Part shown: positions 1-8,995 of the stretch, piece by piece
Layout of the letters: each line of letters opens with the position of its first letter
Numbering within the stretch: the stretch's first letter is position 1
NCBI GenBank assembly: GCA_016703785.1
Contig: JADJBM010000004.1
Span: 1-64,000, forward strand
Reading direction: 5' to 3'
DNA length: 64,000 nt
DNA from: Betaproteobacteria bacterium
GTDB lineage: Bacteria > Pseudomonadota > Gammaproteobacteria > Burkholderiales > Rhodocyclaceae
Position numbers and translations under genes: made by a program
The notes under the pieces: model-generated
Told to the model about the DNA's origin: nothing
The model's database searches: none
What the model saw: only the letters and a program-made list of their open reading frames with translations

Positions 1-210
1 CCCGAATTCGGGGGGCGCATCCGTTCGCGCGTAACAGGCGGACTTCACGGGATTTTCGGCCCGCTTTGCGCGAACCAACGCTCGAACTATTTCCCGCGAC
101 TCCATCGGTTTCCCAATTGGCTTTCGCCAGCCTGAAAGATCAAGTCCTTACTCACCGCGCGAACCTCACTGCAATATCACCATCACTCTATGTCCGCGCT
201 ACAAAGTACT
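1..210. other. Non-coding flank beyond cas2, probable leader side of a CRISPR array
   Basis: No convincing gene lies here. In I-C loci the leader and array usually follow cas2, and transcription runs leftward, so this stretch is where a leader would sit. No direct repeat of 28-37 bases is visible, so any array begins to the left of base 1. Confidence 0.4.
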
Positions 211-501
211 CTACACCACCAGCGGCCCTTCGAAATCCGTCGCCCGGAAAATTCCATGCTGTCGCACTTCGCAGCCGCGCGTGTCCGGCATCCGGTAGAG
301 ACGGAGGTTGTCCTCCTCAAGATTGATTTCAGATAGCAGGCGCCGCTCCAGTTCCTCCATCTTCGCAAGATCAATCTGACACTCGAACACCGATTTCTGT
401 ACGCGCTGTCCGACTCCCTCGCAGGCACGTGCCACGCGTCGCAGGCGACGGCGCCCGGCACGGGTTTCGGTATTCACGTCGTAGCAGACAATTACCAGCA
501 T
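211..501 (-). CDS. cas2: CRISPR-associated endonuclease Cas2, type I-C
   Basis: Cas2 is the small ferredoxin-fold partner of the Cas1 integrase in spacer acquisition. The 96-residue product has the usual length. It opens with the hydrophobic strand MLVIVCYDV, whose Asp8 sits at the family's metal position, and continues through an Arg-rich helix to the strand SVFECQIDLAKMEELERRL, typical of I-C Cas2. It is the last gene of the minus-strand cas operon, and its start lies three bases beyond the cas1 stop. The frame is intact, unlike that of its neighbour cas1. Confidence 0.95.
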   Translation of the reverse strand: MLVIVCYDVNTETRAGRRRLRRVARACEGVGQRVQKSVFECQIDLAKMEELERRLLSEINLEEDNLRLYRMPDTRGCEVRQHGIFRATDFEGPLVV

Positions 502-504
502 GGG

Positions 505-1541
505 TCATCTCAACAGAAATGGAAGATATTCCTCCATGTCGCCGCGCAGCGTGCGGGCGAGCAGGCGCGCCTGCAGCTGCGGTAGCAAGCCGAGCGCGAC
601 CGGCTCCTCCAGCAACGGATGGGAAAGCTCTTCCTGTTTTCTTTCCTGCCAGGCCACCACCACGGCTTTCCGGCCCTGCTCGTCCAGGGTGACGCCGCCG
701 CCTTCATGCAGCATGAAATCATCCGCACTCACCTGGCCGCGATTGACGAGCGTCAGGGCAAGGCGGTCGGCCTGGTGGCGAAACTCCTCCATCAAGTCCA
801 GCGCGAGGGCGGCACGCCCCGGCCGCAACGCATGCGAAATCCCAACTGCGGGTCCAATCCCACCGACTCCAACGCCGAACGGCAATCGTTCATCAGCATC
901 GAATAGAGAAACGACAGCAGGGCATTCATACGATCCCGGGGCGGACGGCGGGTGCGCCCATCGAGAGTGAAATCTTTCCGCGCTTCAGCGCGAACGAGGA
1001 AATTGAGGCAGCCGAAATACTGCCGGGCCGCCTCGCCCTCGATGCCGCGAACCGTATCCAGGTCTCCGGCAGTCGGCAGCGCGCGCAAGGCGGCGGCAAG
1101 ATCGTCCGCGCCGCGCGAGAGTGCGGCGCCATCCGCCGCTTCCTTCGCTTCCCGGGCGCCGCGTAGCAGCACCTGCCGGCAGTTACGCAACTTGCCCGCT
1201 ACGCAGGCCCGCGCCACACCTAACGCGAACGCGCCATCGCCCGCCTTCTCGTGCTGGGCGCGGCGCAGCAGGATGTTGCCCGACACCGGGCCCTCCATCC
1301 GCGCCTTGAAGCGGCCATTGCCATCCAGCAGCACCAGGCTCTGGCCTTGATCCGCCAGACGGTGCATCAGCGCCGGCGAGACCAGCACATTGCCGAAGAC
1401 GACGATCCCGCCCAGGTGATGCAGCGGCACGCGCAGCTTCGTCTCGCGCTCAACCTCGATGCGCACCGTGTCGTTGTCCAGATGCAGGTAGGCATGCGGC
1501 GGCGTGACGTACAGTGTGTTGAGCAGCGTCCGCATGGTCAC
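505..1541 (-). pseudogene. cas1: CRISPR integrase Cas1, type I-C, split by a one-base frameshift
   Basis: Cas1 is the metal-dependent integrase that inserts new spacers. The N-terminal part runs from 1541 and includes the GIEGEAARQYF segment holding the catalytic Glu. Around base 848 the frame is lost after GLDP. The next frame resumes with AVG, then HALRPGRAALALDL, which carries the conserved His and Asp, and runs on to 505. One missing base would restore a protein of about 345 residues, the normal length. The start codon overlaps the cas4 stop (ATGA), so the two are translationally coupled. This is either a real inactivating mutation, which would leave interference without adaptation, or an assembly indel. 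Confidence 0.85.
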
Positions 1542-2188
1542 TTCCTCTCGCCGTCGGGCTCGAACAGGGTCTGTTCAAGGCTGCGCCGTTTCTCCCGCCC
1601 GGCCAGCACCCCAGGCTGGCAGAGTTCGGCAAGCGAGCACTCGCGGCAGCGCTTGTCATTCACGGGCGACGGCAAAGTCAGTCCCCGCAGGGCGGCGCGC
1701 ACCTCTGCAACGCAGGCCTCCACCACCTGACGCAGTTCCTCTGTGATCGCCACCTCCCTCCGCCGCCGGGAACTGGCGTGGTAGATGGCGCCGAAAGGCA
1801 CGGATTTGCCGGTCATTTCCTCCAGGCACATCGCCTGTGCAGCAAGCTGGATGTCGTCGTTGATCCATTTCTTGCGTGCGCCATGCTTGTATTCCACCGG
1901 GTAGGGTGTGCCGTCGGCGAGGAACTCGACCACGTCGCACTTTCCCACCAGCCCAAGCCGGTCGGACCAAACCGGCAGCGCAGTCTCCATCCGTCGATCG
2001 CCCGAAGTATCGCGGCGGCCATCGTCGGCTCTCGCATGTTCCGCCGTGCCGCGCGACGTATGAATGTTGTCGGCGAACTCCCCCTCCATGTGGATCAAGC
2101 AGCACCGGCGCGGGCAATAGGCCCAGTGATTGAGCGCTGAAAGCGGAATCGGATCTGTATCGTTGGGCGCTGGGCTGCTAATATTCAT
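1538..2188 (-). CDS. cas4: Cas4 RecB-like exonuclease, type I-C
   Basis: Cas4 trims and orients prespacers, with a RecB nuclease core and a four-cysteine iron-sulfur cluster. The ATG at 2188 gives a 216-residue protein starting MNISSPAP; longer readings through 2728 only run antisense to the toxin-antitoxin pair. The first cysteines lie in YCPRRCC near residue 29, and the C-terminal cluster cysteines lie in CRECSLAELC. The VEYKHG segment matches the nuclease core Lys motif. The stop overlaps the cas1 start. Its upstream side faces a plus-strand toxin-antitoxin pair, so cas4 is separated from cas7 by about 580 bases instead of directly following it. Confidence 0.92.
   Translation of the reverse strand: MNISSPAPNDTDPIPLSALNHWAYCPRRCCLIHMEGEFADNIHTSRGTAEHARADDGRRDTSGDRRMETALPVWSDRLGLVGKCDVVEFLADGTPYPVEYKHGARKKWINDDIQLAAQAMCLEEMTGKSVPFGAIYHASSRRRREVAITEELRQVVEACVAEVRAALRGLTLPSPVNDKRCRECSLAELCQPGVLAGREKRRSLEQTLFEPDGERK
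1673..1696 (-). repeat. 24-bp dispersed motif, copy 1 (inside cas4)
   Basis: Copy of the GCCG-N11-CTGACTT motif, read on the minus strand, in the sense direction of cas4. It encodes part of RAALRGLTLPS. Confidence 0.5.
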
Positions 2189-2221
2189 ATTGTGTTGCAC
2201 ACCCTGACGGAGGTATTCGAC

Positions 2222-2474
2222 ATGCCCCCTATCCTGAAAGACATTGAAGCCCAAGCCCTCGAGCTCTCGCCCAAGGAGCGCGGCAGCCTGATACACCGGC
2301 TGATCCAGAGCCTCGACGGCCCGGCCGAGGAAACGCCCGAGGAAATCGCCAAGGCCTGGGACGAAGAGATCGCCCGGCGCGTCGCCGACATGGAGGCGGG
2401 GCGCACGAAGTGGATTCCGGCCGATGAGGTGTTTTGCCGAAATCGACGCCATCATCCGCGAACACGACAAGTGA
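2222..2474 (+). pseudogene. Addiction-module antitoxin (Unstab_antitox family), one-base insertion near its end
   Basis: Antitoxins of this family (PF09720/TIGR02574-like) neutralise a RelE/ParE-type toxin encoded immediately downstream. The ATG at 2222 follows a GGAGG eight bases upstream, and the product begins MPPILKDIEAQALELSPKER. As written the frame does not stop but runs into the toxin. Removing one T from TTTT at 2432-2435 restores the expected end, VFAEIDAIIREHDK and a TGA at 2472-2474, which overlaps the toxin GTG. The length would then be about 83 residues, normal for the family. It lies antisense between cas7 and cas4. Confidence 0.8.
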
Positions 2475-2764
2475 AGGTTCGCTTCGCGCAGGAGGCCAGA
2501 AGCGAATTCGCCGAGGCGGCGCGCTGGTACGCCCGCGAAGCCGGCACCAACCAAGCCAGGGCCTTCCGTAACGAGATTCTGCGCATCATCCAACTGCTCA
2601 CCGAGCATCCCGACATGGGCACTCCCATCACAACATCCTGCCGGCGCATGACGGCGCACCGGTTTCCTTATGACGTCGTGTATCACCACAACCCAGAGAT
2701 ATTGCGCGTCATTGCCATTGCCCACCACAGCCGCCGGCCGGGGTATTGGGCCGAGCGGCGGTGA
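2471..2764 (+). CDS. RelE/ParE-family toxin
   Basis: A predicted ribosome-dependent mRNA interferase or gyrase-directed toxin of the RelE/ParE fold. The 97-residue product begins VKVRFAQEARSEFAEAARWY and ends with a strand-rich C-terminus containing HRFPYDVVYHH and IAIAHHSRRPGYW, the conserved Arg/His-rich end of the ParE/RelE superfamily. The GTG start overlaps the restored antitoxin stop, the usual coupling. The gene ends eight bases from the cas7 stop and is convergent with it. Family assignment rests on recognising these motifs; whether it acts like RelE or ParE cannot be told. Confidence 0.8.
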   Translation: MKVRFAQEARSEFAEAARWYAREAGTNQARAFRNEILRIIQLLTEHPDMGTPITTSCRRMTAHRFPYDVVYHHNPEILRVIAIAHHSRRPGYWAERR

Positions 2765-2771
2765 GTCACGC

Positions 2772-3749
2772 TTAGACGCCGAGCTGAACCAATTCCACGC
2801 CTTTCGGCAGCCTGTTCGGATGCAGCGTCACCGCATAGTCCGCGAACGAGCGCGGAGAACCGGCCAAACCGTTCCTCTTGCGAATATCGATGATCGAATT
2901 TGGCTGATCGCGGCGATCGGTTGAAAAATCCAGCAACCGATGCGCCGGCGCGCAACCCAACTTGGCCTGCTGCTTGCGCTGTTCCTCGTTGCTGTCCGTA
3001 CCCACATGTTTGAACACGTAGAGGCCACGGCAGGTCATAACGCCCTTGCTGGCGGAACGGTCGTGATCGTACATGTTGGCGAGAGCCTGCCAGAGCAGGG
3101 CGAGGTCATCGTCGGTGAAGACGGTGCCTTCGGCCAGGTTGGCGGAGACAAAGCCCTTCATGGCGTAGAGGCCGTAGGGGATGAGCTGCTTGCGGCCCAT
3201 GGTGCGCAGCGTGTCTTCGTCCTGTTCGCCCTCCCATTTCTCGATATCGGCAGCGGTCTTCGCACCCTTTACGTTCTCGGCCACCGCCATACGGGTAATG
3301 GATATGTCCAGCGGCAATACCGGGTCGATGGAACGGGCGAAGGAGAATTGCACCGGCCCGCGCACCTGACCGGCGTTGGCGCCGGTGCTCATGACTGCGC
3401 CGAAGGTGCGCACATCGTAGAAGTTCGCGCACATCCAATCCCGGGCCTTCTTCACCTTGTCCTTGGTGGCTTTTTCCGGGATGCCGCCGTTAGCTTTCTC
3501 ATGCGCGAGCGCAATGGGCCGGTTCATGTTGGTGGCGTGTTCGACGAAAATTGCATGAGGCGCAGCGTTGCCCATTGCCGCTTGCACGTAGTTACGCACC
3601 CGGCGCTTGGTGGCCACGTCCGATACCAGGCCATGCATGTCTTCGGGGTCGATGCGCGGCGCGTTTCCGGCGTCCGGGTCGCCGTTGGGGTTGCCATTCT
3701 CGCAGTCGAAGAGGAACAAGAATTCGTAACGGTTGGCGATGATGCTCAT
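2772..3749 (-). CDS. cas7: Cas7 (Csd2) Cascade backbone subunit, type I-C
   Basis: Cas7 polymerises along the crRNA to form the backbone of the type I-C effector. The 325-residue protein opens with the family signature RYEFLFLFDCENGNPNGDPD, and continues with GLVSDVATKRRVRNYV and the GAVMST segment that marks Csd2 proteins. It is 14 bases downstream of cas8c, which ends at 3764. Its 3' end faces the antisense toxin gene only a few bases away, so readthrough into cas4 must cross the toxin-antitoxin pair in antisense. Confidence 0.95.
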   Translation of the reverse strand: MSIIANRYEFLFLFDCENGNPNGDPDAGNAPRIDPEDMHGLVSDVATKRRVRNYVQAAMGNAAPHAIFVEHATNMNRPIALAHEKANGGIPEKATKDKVKKARDWMCANFYDVRTFGAVMSTGANAGQVRGPVQFSFARSIDPVLPLDISITRMAVAENVKGAKTAADIEKWEGEQDEDTLRTMGRKQLIPYGLYAMKGFVSANLAEGTVFTDDDLALLWQALANMYDHDRSASKGVMTCRGLYVFKHVGTDSNEEQRKQQAKLGCAPAHRLLDFSTDRRDQPNSIIDIRKRNGLAGSPRSFADYAVTLHPNRLPKGVELVQLGV

Positions 3750-3763
3750 GAGGTGTTCCTCCT

Positions 3764-5476
3764 TTATTCGGATTGAGTGGTTTCGCTCTGCTTGCCGGCG
3801 TTGAAAGCGGCAAGCTGCTGGTAGTAGCCCAGAGCGAACAGGCTTTGTTCTTCCAGGGAAAGGGTGCGCGGGACGCTATCGCCAATGCGGCTCATGATTC
3901 CGGCAAGCTGGTTCTCGTACCACCGCGCAAGGCCGCCTTCGAGTTTGGCCAAGTGGTTCTTGGCGTTGCCGGCCAGTCGCCCAAGAATCAGTCCGGGAGT
4001 CTGGGCGGCCGCGGTGTAGTAACGCTGGACAACGCCGGCCCCCACGTCACCCAGCGCAGCACGCTGCAGGCGGGCGAACAAAGCCAGCGCTCGTCCGCAA
4101 TGGTAGGCAGGGGCAGGGTGTTCGGGATTCATATGCGGTTGCATGTCTTGGTCTCCTTTGTTTCGGATGAGATAGGCTTTGATGAGCGCCATGCGGGCAT
4201 GGCTGGCCGGTGTGTCCTGTATGACGTCGATGCGGGCGCGGGTGACCGCCTGAGCAAGTGTGGCAGTCGGAATGAGGCCATCTGTAACTGCAGCGCGCCA
4301 AAGTTGTTGCAGCCAGGGGCTGGGCAGATCTTTCAGGTCGCGCACCAAGCTGCCCGCAACCGCCAGAAATTTCGGATCGTGCGCCAACCCCTTGCCGTCA
4401 CGCGCAACGATCGCCAAGTCGTGGAACCATGCCTCAGTGTGGGCAACCAGTTCCTCGAAGCTGCCCTGCATTACCTCCCGCACCATCACTCGGCCCGCCG
4501 CACCGGACAGCATGAGGGCCACGAAGCGGCTGCCTGCCAGGTCGTCGCGCTGGCCCATGCGAATGGCGGTGAGCAGGGAATGGGCGCGGCGTTCGGCGGC
4601 TCCGGCGGTTTGCTCTGGCGGTTCGCTGAACCAAGCCATAACCTCGTCATCGGCACGAATATCGTCCTGACCGGTGAACCACCAGACGGCCAGAGCATTG
4701 CCAAGCTTGACGTTCCTTTCGGAGATTAGCCGGCTCAACGTCTCGGCATAGGCCGTGGCAGTGGCTTCCGACATGGCTGCGTTGGCTGCCTGTTCGAGTC
4801 CGTAGGATTGGAAGGCGGCCTTGTCAAACCCAGCCAACACATCGCCGACGCTAAGCCCTCCCACCCCAGCCAGCCCCTTGACCTTGGGTTGAGTAGCAAC
4901 AGGTTCTACCGCTTCGCCGGTGACGATGCAGCGCATTTGGCTCGCTCCCCCGGCTGCCGGCGGGCGCAGCGAGGCACGAAATGCACGCCACCATCCGCGC
5001 CAGTCATCTCTCTCTAGCGGGTTGACGCCATCCACAATCACTATCGTAGACTCAGTAGGTTTCGCTTTGGCCTTCTTCAGGTCAGCCTGAACCTGCAAAA
5101 TCGCGGCGGTATCCGTCAGCAGTTGAGCGGCAGGCTGCAAATAGGGCGCAGCCTGCGACGCCTGTTGGAGCAGGTTCACGAACCATTCATGCTTGGCGGC
5201 GAATTTCTCGCGATCCTTGTCTTCTGCCTTGTCATCGAGATAAAGGGCAACGGTAGACAGGGACTCGGCGAGAAAATGCGCTCGCGGCTCCGATCCACCC
5301 ACCAGTTCCGGCTGAGAGAGATTGGGGCAGCCGTCGAAGATTTTCCCCTTGCCTTCAGCCAGTGCCACCACACCGGTATAGCGCCCTTCTGCCTTACAGG
5401 TGATGGCCCATTTCACGGTTTTCCGGGCGAAACCGGGTTCGCACTCGCCAGCCTGCTTCAGTACCAGATCAAGCAT
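3764..5476 (-). CDS. cas8c: Cas8c (Csd1) large subunit, type I-C
   Basis: Cas8c is the large subunit of the I-C effector and recognises the PAM; in I-C it also yields a small subunit from an internal start. The 570-residue protein has Csd1 features: an N-terminal GYTG-like region near AEGRYTGVVAL, the FDGCPNLSQPELVGG segment, and an extensive helical C-terminus ending in GYYQQLAAFNAGKQ. Its start codon overlaps the end of cas5c by eight bases, consistent with tight operon coupling. Confidence 0.93.
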   Translation of the reverse strand: MLDLVLKQAGECEPGFARKTVKWAITCKAEGRYTGVVALAEGKGKIFDGCPNLSQPELVGGSEPRAHFLAESLSTVALYLDDKAEDKDREKFAAKHEWFVNLLQQASQAAPYLQPAAQLLTDTAAILQVQADLKKAKAKPTESTIVIVDGVNPLERDDWRGWWRAFRASLRPPAAGGASQMRCIVTGEAVEPVATQPKVKGLAGVGGLSVGDVLAGFDKAAFQSYGLEQAANAAMSEATATAYAETLSRLISERNVKLGNALAVWWFTGQDDIRADDEVMAWFSEPPEQTAGAAERRAHSLLTAIRMGQRDDLAGSRFVALMLSGAAGRVMVREVMQGSFEELVAHTEAWFHDLAIVARDGKGLAHDPKFLAVAGSLVRDLKDLPSPWLQQLWRAAVTDGLIPTATLAQAVTRARIDVIQDTPASHARMALIKAYLIRNKGDQDMQPHMNPEHPAPAYHCGRALALFARLQRAALGDVGAGVVQRYYTAAAQTPGLILGRLAGNAKNHLAKLEGGLARWYENQLAGIMSRIGDSVPRTLSLEEQSLFALGYYQQLAAFNAGKQSETTQSE

Positions 5477-6212
5477 GGAAATCCTCCCCGCAGACTTTTT
5501 TCACTGCATCATCTTCGTAACCCGGAACATGCATCACACCATTCATGATCTGGGCGTGAAATACACTGATAGCGGGCTTCGCGTATTCGTCATTGTCGGC
5601 ACCGAGATCGAAAACGTCGTAGAGCATGTAGCCAAGATCGATATCCAATGGGATAGGCTGCAAACTATCCGTGTTGTCGGTGCTCAACTCAAACCATGCG
5701 GGAAATTCCCGGCAGCCGAGGAAGGGCTGGTAGTAGCATTTGCCGTGGCTGACGCGTCGGATGAACTGGGCGTCCAGAGCATTCAAGTCGGCTTGTACAC
5801 CGCGGGCGCGCATGTGCGCGTGGAGCCGATAGCGCACATTCTTCAGCGCCATGGTCTGGCGCTGGGTGCGGCCCTTCTGGTCGGTACCGAGTTCATCCTT
5901 GCTTCCGTCAGCCCAAATCGGCTCCGGCGTCTCGCGCCCCTCCATCCAGGTCTTGATGGTGCGCTCCGGAGGCGCCTTGTCCTTCACCTCATTGCGCCGC
6001 AGTGCGAGGTACTTCGGCGGGCCGAGGATGTCCACCCGCTCGACCTGCCAGTAGAAGCCGTAGGACTTCTTCCAGTAGATAGCGTCGAAGATGCCGCGTG
6101 CGGCGGAAGGAGTGATGACGGGGTAGCTGTAGCGCTCCACCTTCATTTCCGGGCGGGTGAAGCAGGCGAGTTCCCCCCAGACTTCCAGGCAGTGGGTCTT
6201 GCCTCGGACCAT
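5469..6212 (-). CDS. cas5c: Cas5c (Cas5d) crRNA-processing subunit, type I-C
   Basis: In type I-C, Cas5 replaces Cas6 as the endoribonuclease that cuts pre-crRNA and holds the 5' handle. The ATG at 6212 follows GGAGGA about six bases upstream and gives 247 residues starting MVRGKTHCLEVWGELACFTRPEMK, normal for the family. The segment SYPVITPSAARGIFDAIYWK is the Cas5d signature. The longer upstream reading would overlap cas3 and lacks similarity. Its position between cas3 and cas8c is canonical. Confidence 0.93.
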   Translation of the reverse strand: MVRGKTHCLEVWGELACFTRPEMKVERYSYPVITPSAARGIFDAIYWKKSYGFYWQVERVDILGPPKYLALRRNEVKDKAPPERTIKTWMEGRETPEPIWADGSKDELGTDQKGRTQRQTMALKNVRYRLHAHMRARGVQADLNALDAQFIRRVSHGKCYYQPFLGCREFPAWFELSTDNTDSLQPIPLDIDLGYMLYDVFDLGADNDEYAKPAISVFHAQIMNGVMHVPGYEDDAVKKVCGEDFHA

Positions 6213-6225
6213 GACGTCCTCCTTT

Positions 6226-8505
6226 CTAAGCAATCCAGGTGTTGAGCGTGCCGGGCGGCACCAACCCAAGCTGCGGATGGTAGTGCTCCGGCACAGCGTA
6301 GATGAACCAGTCGTTGTGTTCGCACTGCCGCCAGCCGGCGACTGGCACAGGCAGCAAGGCATCCCAGATCGTGTCGTTTTCCTTCGGACGATAGAGGCTC
6401 ACGGTGAGCGGGCGGACGCGGCGCATCCAGGCTGCGGTCAGCCCTCGGTCATCTGCCTCAGCCTGCAATTCGTCGAAGAGCGATTGTTGCGGGGCGTAGG
6501 GCACCAGCACGTTGATGGCGTCCTGCCTGATGAGCCGGTAGAGCCGAGCGACGTCGGGAAAACTGCCGTCCTCGATGGCCTTCAGAATCCCCCTGCTCTC
6601 CGGTGCGTTCGCCACTCCGGCGAGGTCATACAACTCGCGGTAATAGGCGGTGATGAAAGCGGGATCGTCGAGGTTCATACCGGCCTCGCCATGCCGGCGG
6701 AACAACATCTGGGCGATTTGCGTAGCTTGTTGATAACCGCCGGTTGGATAGGCGGCATCCTCGGACTGGAAGACCTCCAGCTTTCCGAAACCGGCCTGCC
6801 GTCCCTCGCGATTGCACCGGCCGGCGGCCTGGATGATGGCGTCCAGCGGCCCCCAGGCGCGCATGACCGCGGGAAAGTCCACGTCCACACCGGCCTCCAC
6901 GCATTGGGTGGCGATCAGTCGCACCGGTTCTTCCGCCGCAAGCCGCTTGTGCACGCTAGCCAGTACGTCCTGGCGGTGGGCGGCACACAAGTTGGTGGAT
7001 AGGTGCAGCGTCGCCGAGTCGTTCAGTTTTTCCCATAGCGTCTTGGCATGGCGCTTGAGATTGACGATGCACATCACTTGGAGAGATTCGGTCAGTCTGC
7101 CGGCCACGGCATCCCACGCAACCGGAGCATCCGGGCTGCCCCAGGCAACCTCGACTCGCTTCATGGGCTCGAAAAGTGCGGCGGGATCAGGCACGATCTC
7201 GCGCGGCTGCCAGCCTGGTGATTTCGTTTTCACCACAGCCTCGTCGAGGTGTGCAAAGGCCGGCTGCGTGGCAGTAGCAAACACAACGCTGGTCAAGCTG
7301 GTGGCCGACAGGTGGGACAACGCAGCCAGTGTTGGCACAGCGAGATGAGCCGGCAGTGTCTGTGCTTCGTCGAAAAGGATTACCGCACGTTGCAGCCGAT
7401 GCAGTTTGCGACAGGCGGCCGGGCGGTTCGAGAATATGGATTCGAGCATCTGCACGCTGGTGGTGACGATGATCGGTGCGTCCCAGTTTTCCGCAAGCAG
7501 ACGCCGGCGACGCTCGGCGTGGCTGGCTTGCCCAGTCTCGCCTTCATTGTCCTGCCGCACCTGCTCTTCACCAACGCCGGCCAGGGAGTGATGCTCCAGC
7601 ACGAACTCATCGCCGAAGACGGGTGCAAGGATATTCCGGTAAACACGCGCCGTCTGTTCCGTAATCGTGAGATAGGGAACGACCATGACCACACGTTCCA
7701 AGTGGTACTTGAGCGCATGCTTCAGGGCAAACGCGAGCATGGCAAGCGTCTTTCCGCTGCCGGTGGGCGCAGTAAAGGTGAACAACCCTGGCTCGCGCTC
7801 GGCCCCTTTCAGGCAAGCGTCAAGCAGTGCAGCGCGCACGGCAATTACGCCGGGAGAAGCATTGCTGCCCGCGCGGGTGGATTCAATGAACTCCAGCACC
7901 GCCTTCAGCGCAGCGGAGGAATTCAGTCGAGGCCCTGGGGCACGATAGCGCTTGCCAGACATGCCGCCCTCAAAATGCGCCTCGGTATCCTGATAGTCGG
8001 CATCCACCAAGGCTGAAAACAACAGGCGCACATCCAGCATCGAGGACACGGTTGCATGCAGGCTAGGGCCGAGCAGTGTTTGCGATGGGAGTGAGATTGC
8101 AATTCCGTCCTGCGCCAGCCGCTCCTTCAGCGTGGCCATATCCGCGGTCAGTCGCAATCCGGGCACGCATGGATTCGGCAAGCGCCCCAGGGAGTCCCGC
8201 GACAGCGACTGCAAACCGATGTGATGCCCCTCAATTGCCAGCGCCGCTGCGGCGGCCCGTTGTTCCAGGGCCATTCGAGCGCCTGCCGACCAATGGTCTA
8301 ATCCGGACTCTTCTCCGCGCAAGCGAGCCTGGAAGCGGTCGCCATACTTGCCGAGATCGTGCAGCCGGCCGGCGAGACGCACCTCCTCCCGCCAACGGGA
8401 GCTACCAGCAAACTCCGCCGCAAGCTCGCCCACGGCGGACAAGTGCTCCCGCAGCAGATGCCAACCGCCGACCGCATTCGCGCTATGTGCGAAGTAGCGA
8501 TCCAT
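6226..8505 (-). CDS. cas3: Cas3 HD nuclease-helicase, type I-C
   Basis: Cas3 degrades target DNA after Cascade binding. The 759-residue protein starts at 8505 (MDRYFAHS), with GAGGGGAG ahead of it; an earlier start at 8583 adds 26 unconvincing residues. The HD nuclease motif LHDLGKYGDRF is near residue 46 and GHHIGLQ follows. Helicase motifs are TGSGKTLAM (Walker A, about 248), FDEAQTLP (motif II, about 379), FATATQ (motif III), QCVEAGVDVDFP (motif V) and QAAGRCNREGR (motif VI). All key residues are present. It is first in the operon, so the cas promoter should lie in 8506-8780. Confidence 0.95.
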   Translation of the reverse strand: MDRYFAHSANAVGGWHLLREHLSAVGELAAEFAGSSRWREEVRLAGRLHDLGKYGDRFQARLRGEESGLDHWSAGARMALEQRAAAAALAIEGHHIGLQSLSRDSLGRLPNPCVPGLRLTADMATLKERLAQDGIAISLPSQTLLGPSLHATVSSMLDVRLLFSALVDADYQDTEAHFEGGMSGKRYRAPGPRLNSSAALKAVLEFIESTRAGSNASPGVIAVRAALLDACLKGAEREPGLFTFTAPTGSGKTLAMLAFALKHALKYHLERVVMVVPYLTITEQTARVYRNILAPVFGDEFVLEHHSLAGVGEEQVRQDNEGETGQASHAERRRRLLAENWDAPIIVTTSVQMLESIFSNRPAACRKLHRLQRAVILFDEAQTLPAHLAVPTLAALSHLSATSLTSVVFATATQPAFAHLDEAVVKTKSPGWQPREIVPDPAALFEPMKRVEVAWGSPDAPVAWDAVAGRLTESLQVMCIVNLKRHAKTLWEKLNDSATLHLSTNLCAAHRQDVLASVHKRLAAEEPVRLIATQCVEAGVDVDFPAVMRAWGPLDAIIQAAGRCNREGRQAGFGKLEVFQSEDAAYPTGGYQQATQIAQMLFRRHGEAGMNLDDPAFITAYYRELYDLAGVANAPESRGILKAIEDGSFPDVARLYRLIRQDAINVLVPYAPQQSLFDELQAEADDRGLTAAWMRRVRPLTVSLYRPKENDTIWDALLPVPVAGWRQCEHNDWFIYAVPEHYHPQLGLVPPGTLNTWIA

Positions 8506-8738
8506 TCTCCCCTCGCAGCCAGTTATCGTACCCGTAATTTTCTCTGGTCTAAGGCTCATGGGATGAGCCTGCCAAGCAATCATTTTTCCGCCGCAGCGAG
8601 AATCTGAAGCCTATGAATGCTGCATTGTATGCCGTTCGCCTGACAAGGATGAATCGGCATGCGGCCCAGGCTGGGTCGGCTCCGGGTTGGCTGTAATCAA
8701 GAATGGCGGGCGGGGATGTCCCGCGCAAGGGGTTGTGA

Positions 8739-8762
8739 AAAAGTCAGCCCGGACAGTACGGC
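8739..8762 (-). repeat. 24-bp dispersed motif, copy 2 (upstream of cas3)
   Basis: Intergenic copy of the GCCG-N11-CTGACTT motif, read on the minus strand, about 235 bases upstream of the cas3 start and in the same direction as the cas operon. Confidence 0.5.
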
Positions 8763-8779
8763 GACAATGCGGGCCTGGC

Positions 8780-8971
8780 TCAACCCTCATCAGCCGGGAG
8801 TGCGTCATTTCCTGCCTGCAACGCCTGGCGAGCACGGGCGACGATTTCTTGCGCGTGCTCGATCAGGGCGAGATCGCCTTCCTCCTTGCAGGCTTCCAGA
8901 TAGAGGGCGATATCTTCTTCGGTCTTCAGATGCTCCGCGGAATCCCACGGTCGCAGCTTGATCACTCCCAT
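8780..8971 (-). pseudogene. Remnant of a HigA-like addiction-module antidote
   Basis: The first 35 residues (MGVIKLRPWDSAEHLKTEED, then IALYLEAC) match the start of HigA-type addiction-module antidotes. Those normally continue into a helix-turn-helix to reach about 95-100 residues. Here the frame ends after about 63 residues in QEIVARARQALQAGNDALP without the HTH. No HigB toxin precedes it. I read it as a decayed antitoxin; a short genuine protein is possible but less likely. Confidence 0.5.
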
Positions 8972-8995
8972 CGTCGCCTCCAACAAGACTGCCCC

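Noticed and set aside
1538..2728. 396-residue Cas4
   Set aside because: Residues before the ATG at 2188 are antisense to the toxin-antitoxin pair and unlike Cas4.
2192..2764. Single 190-residue fusion of antitoxin and toxin
   Set aside because: The join is produced by one extra T in a TTTT run; removing it restores the standard overlapping pair with correct ends, so a true fusion is unlikely.
7085..7106. Weak motif resemblance in cas3 (GTCAGTC...CGGC)
   Set aside because: The AAAG part of the core is missing, so it is at chance level.
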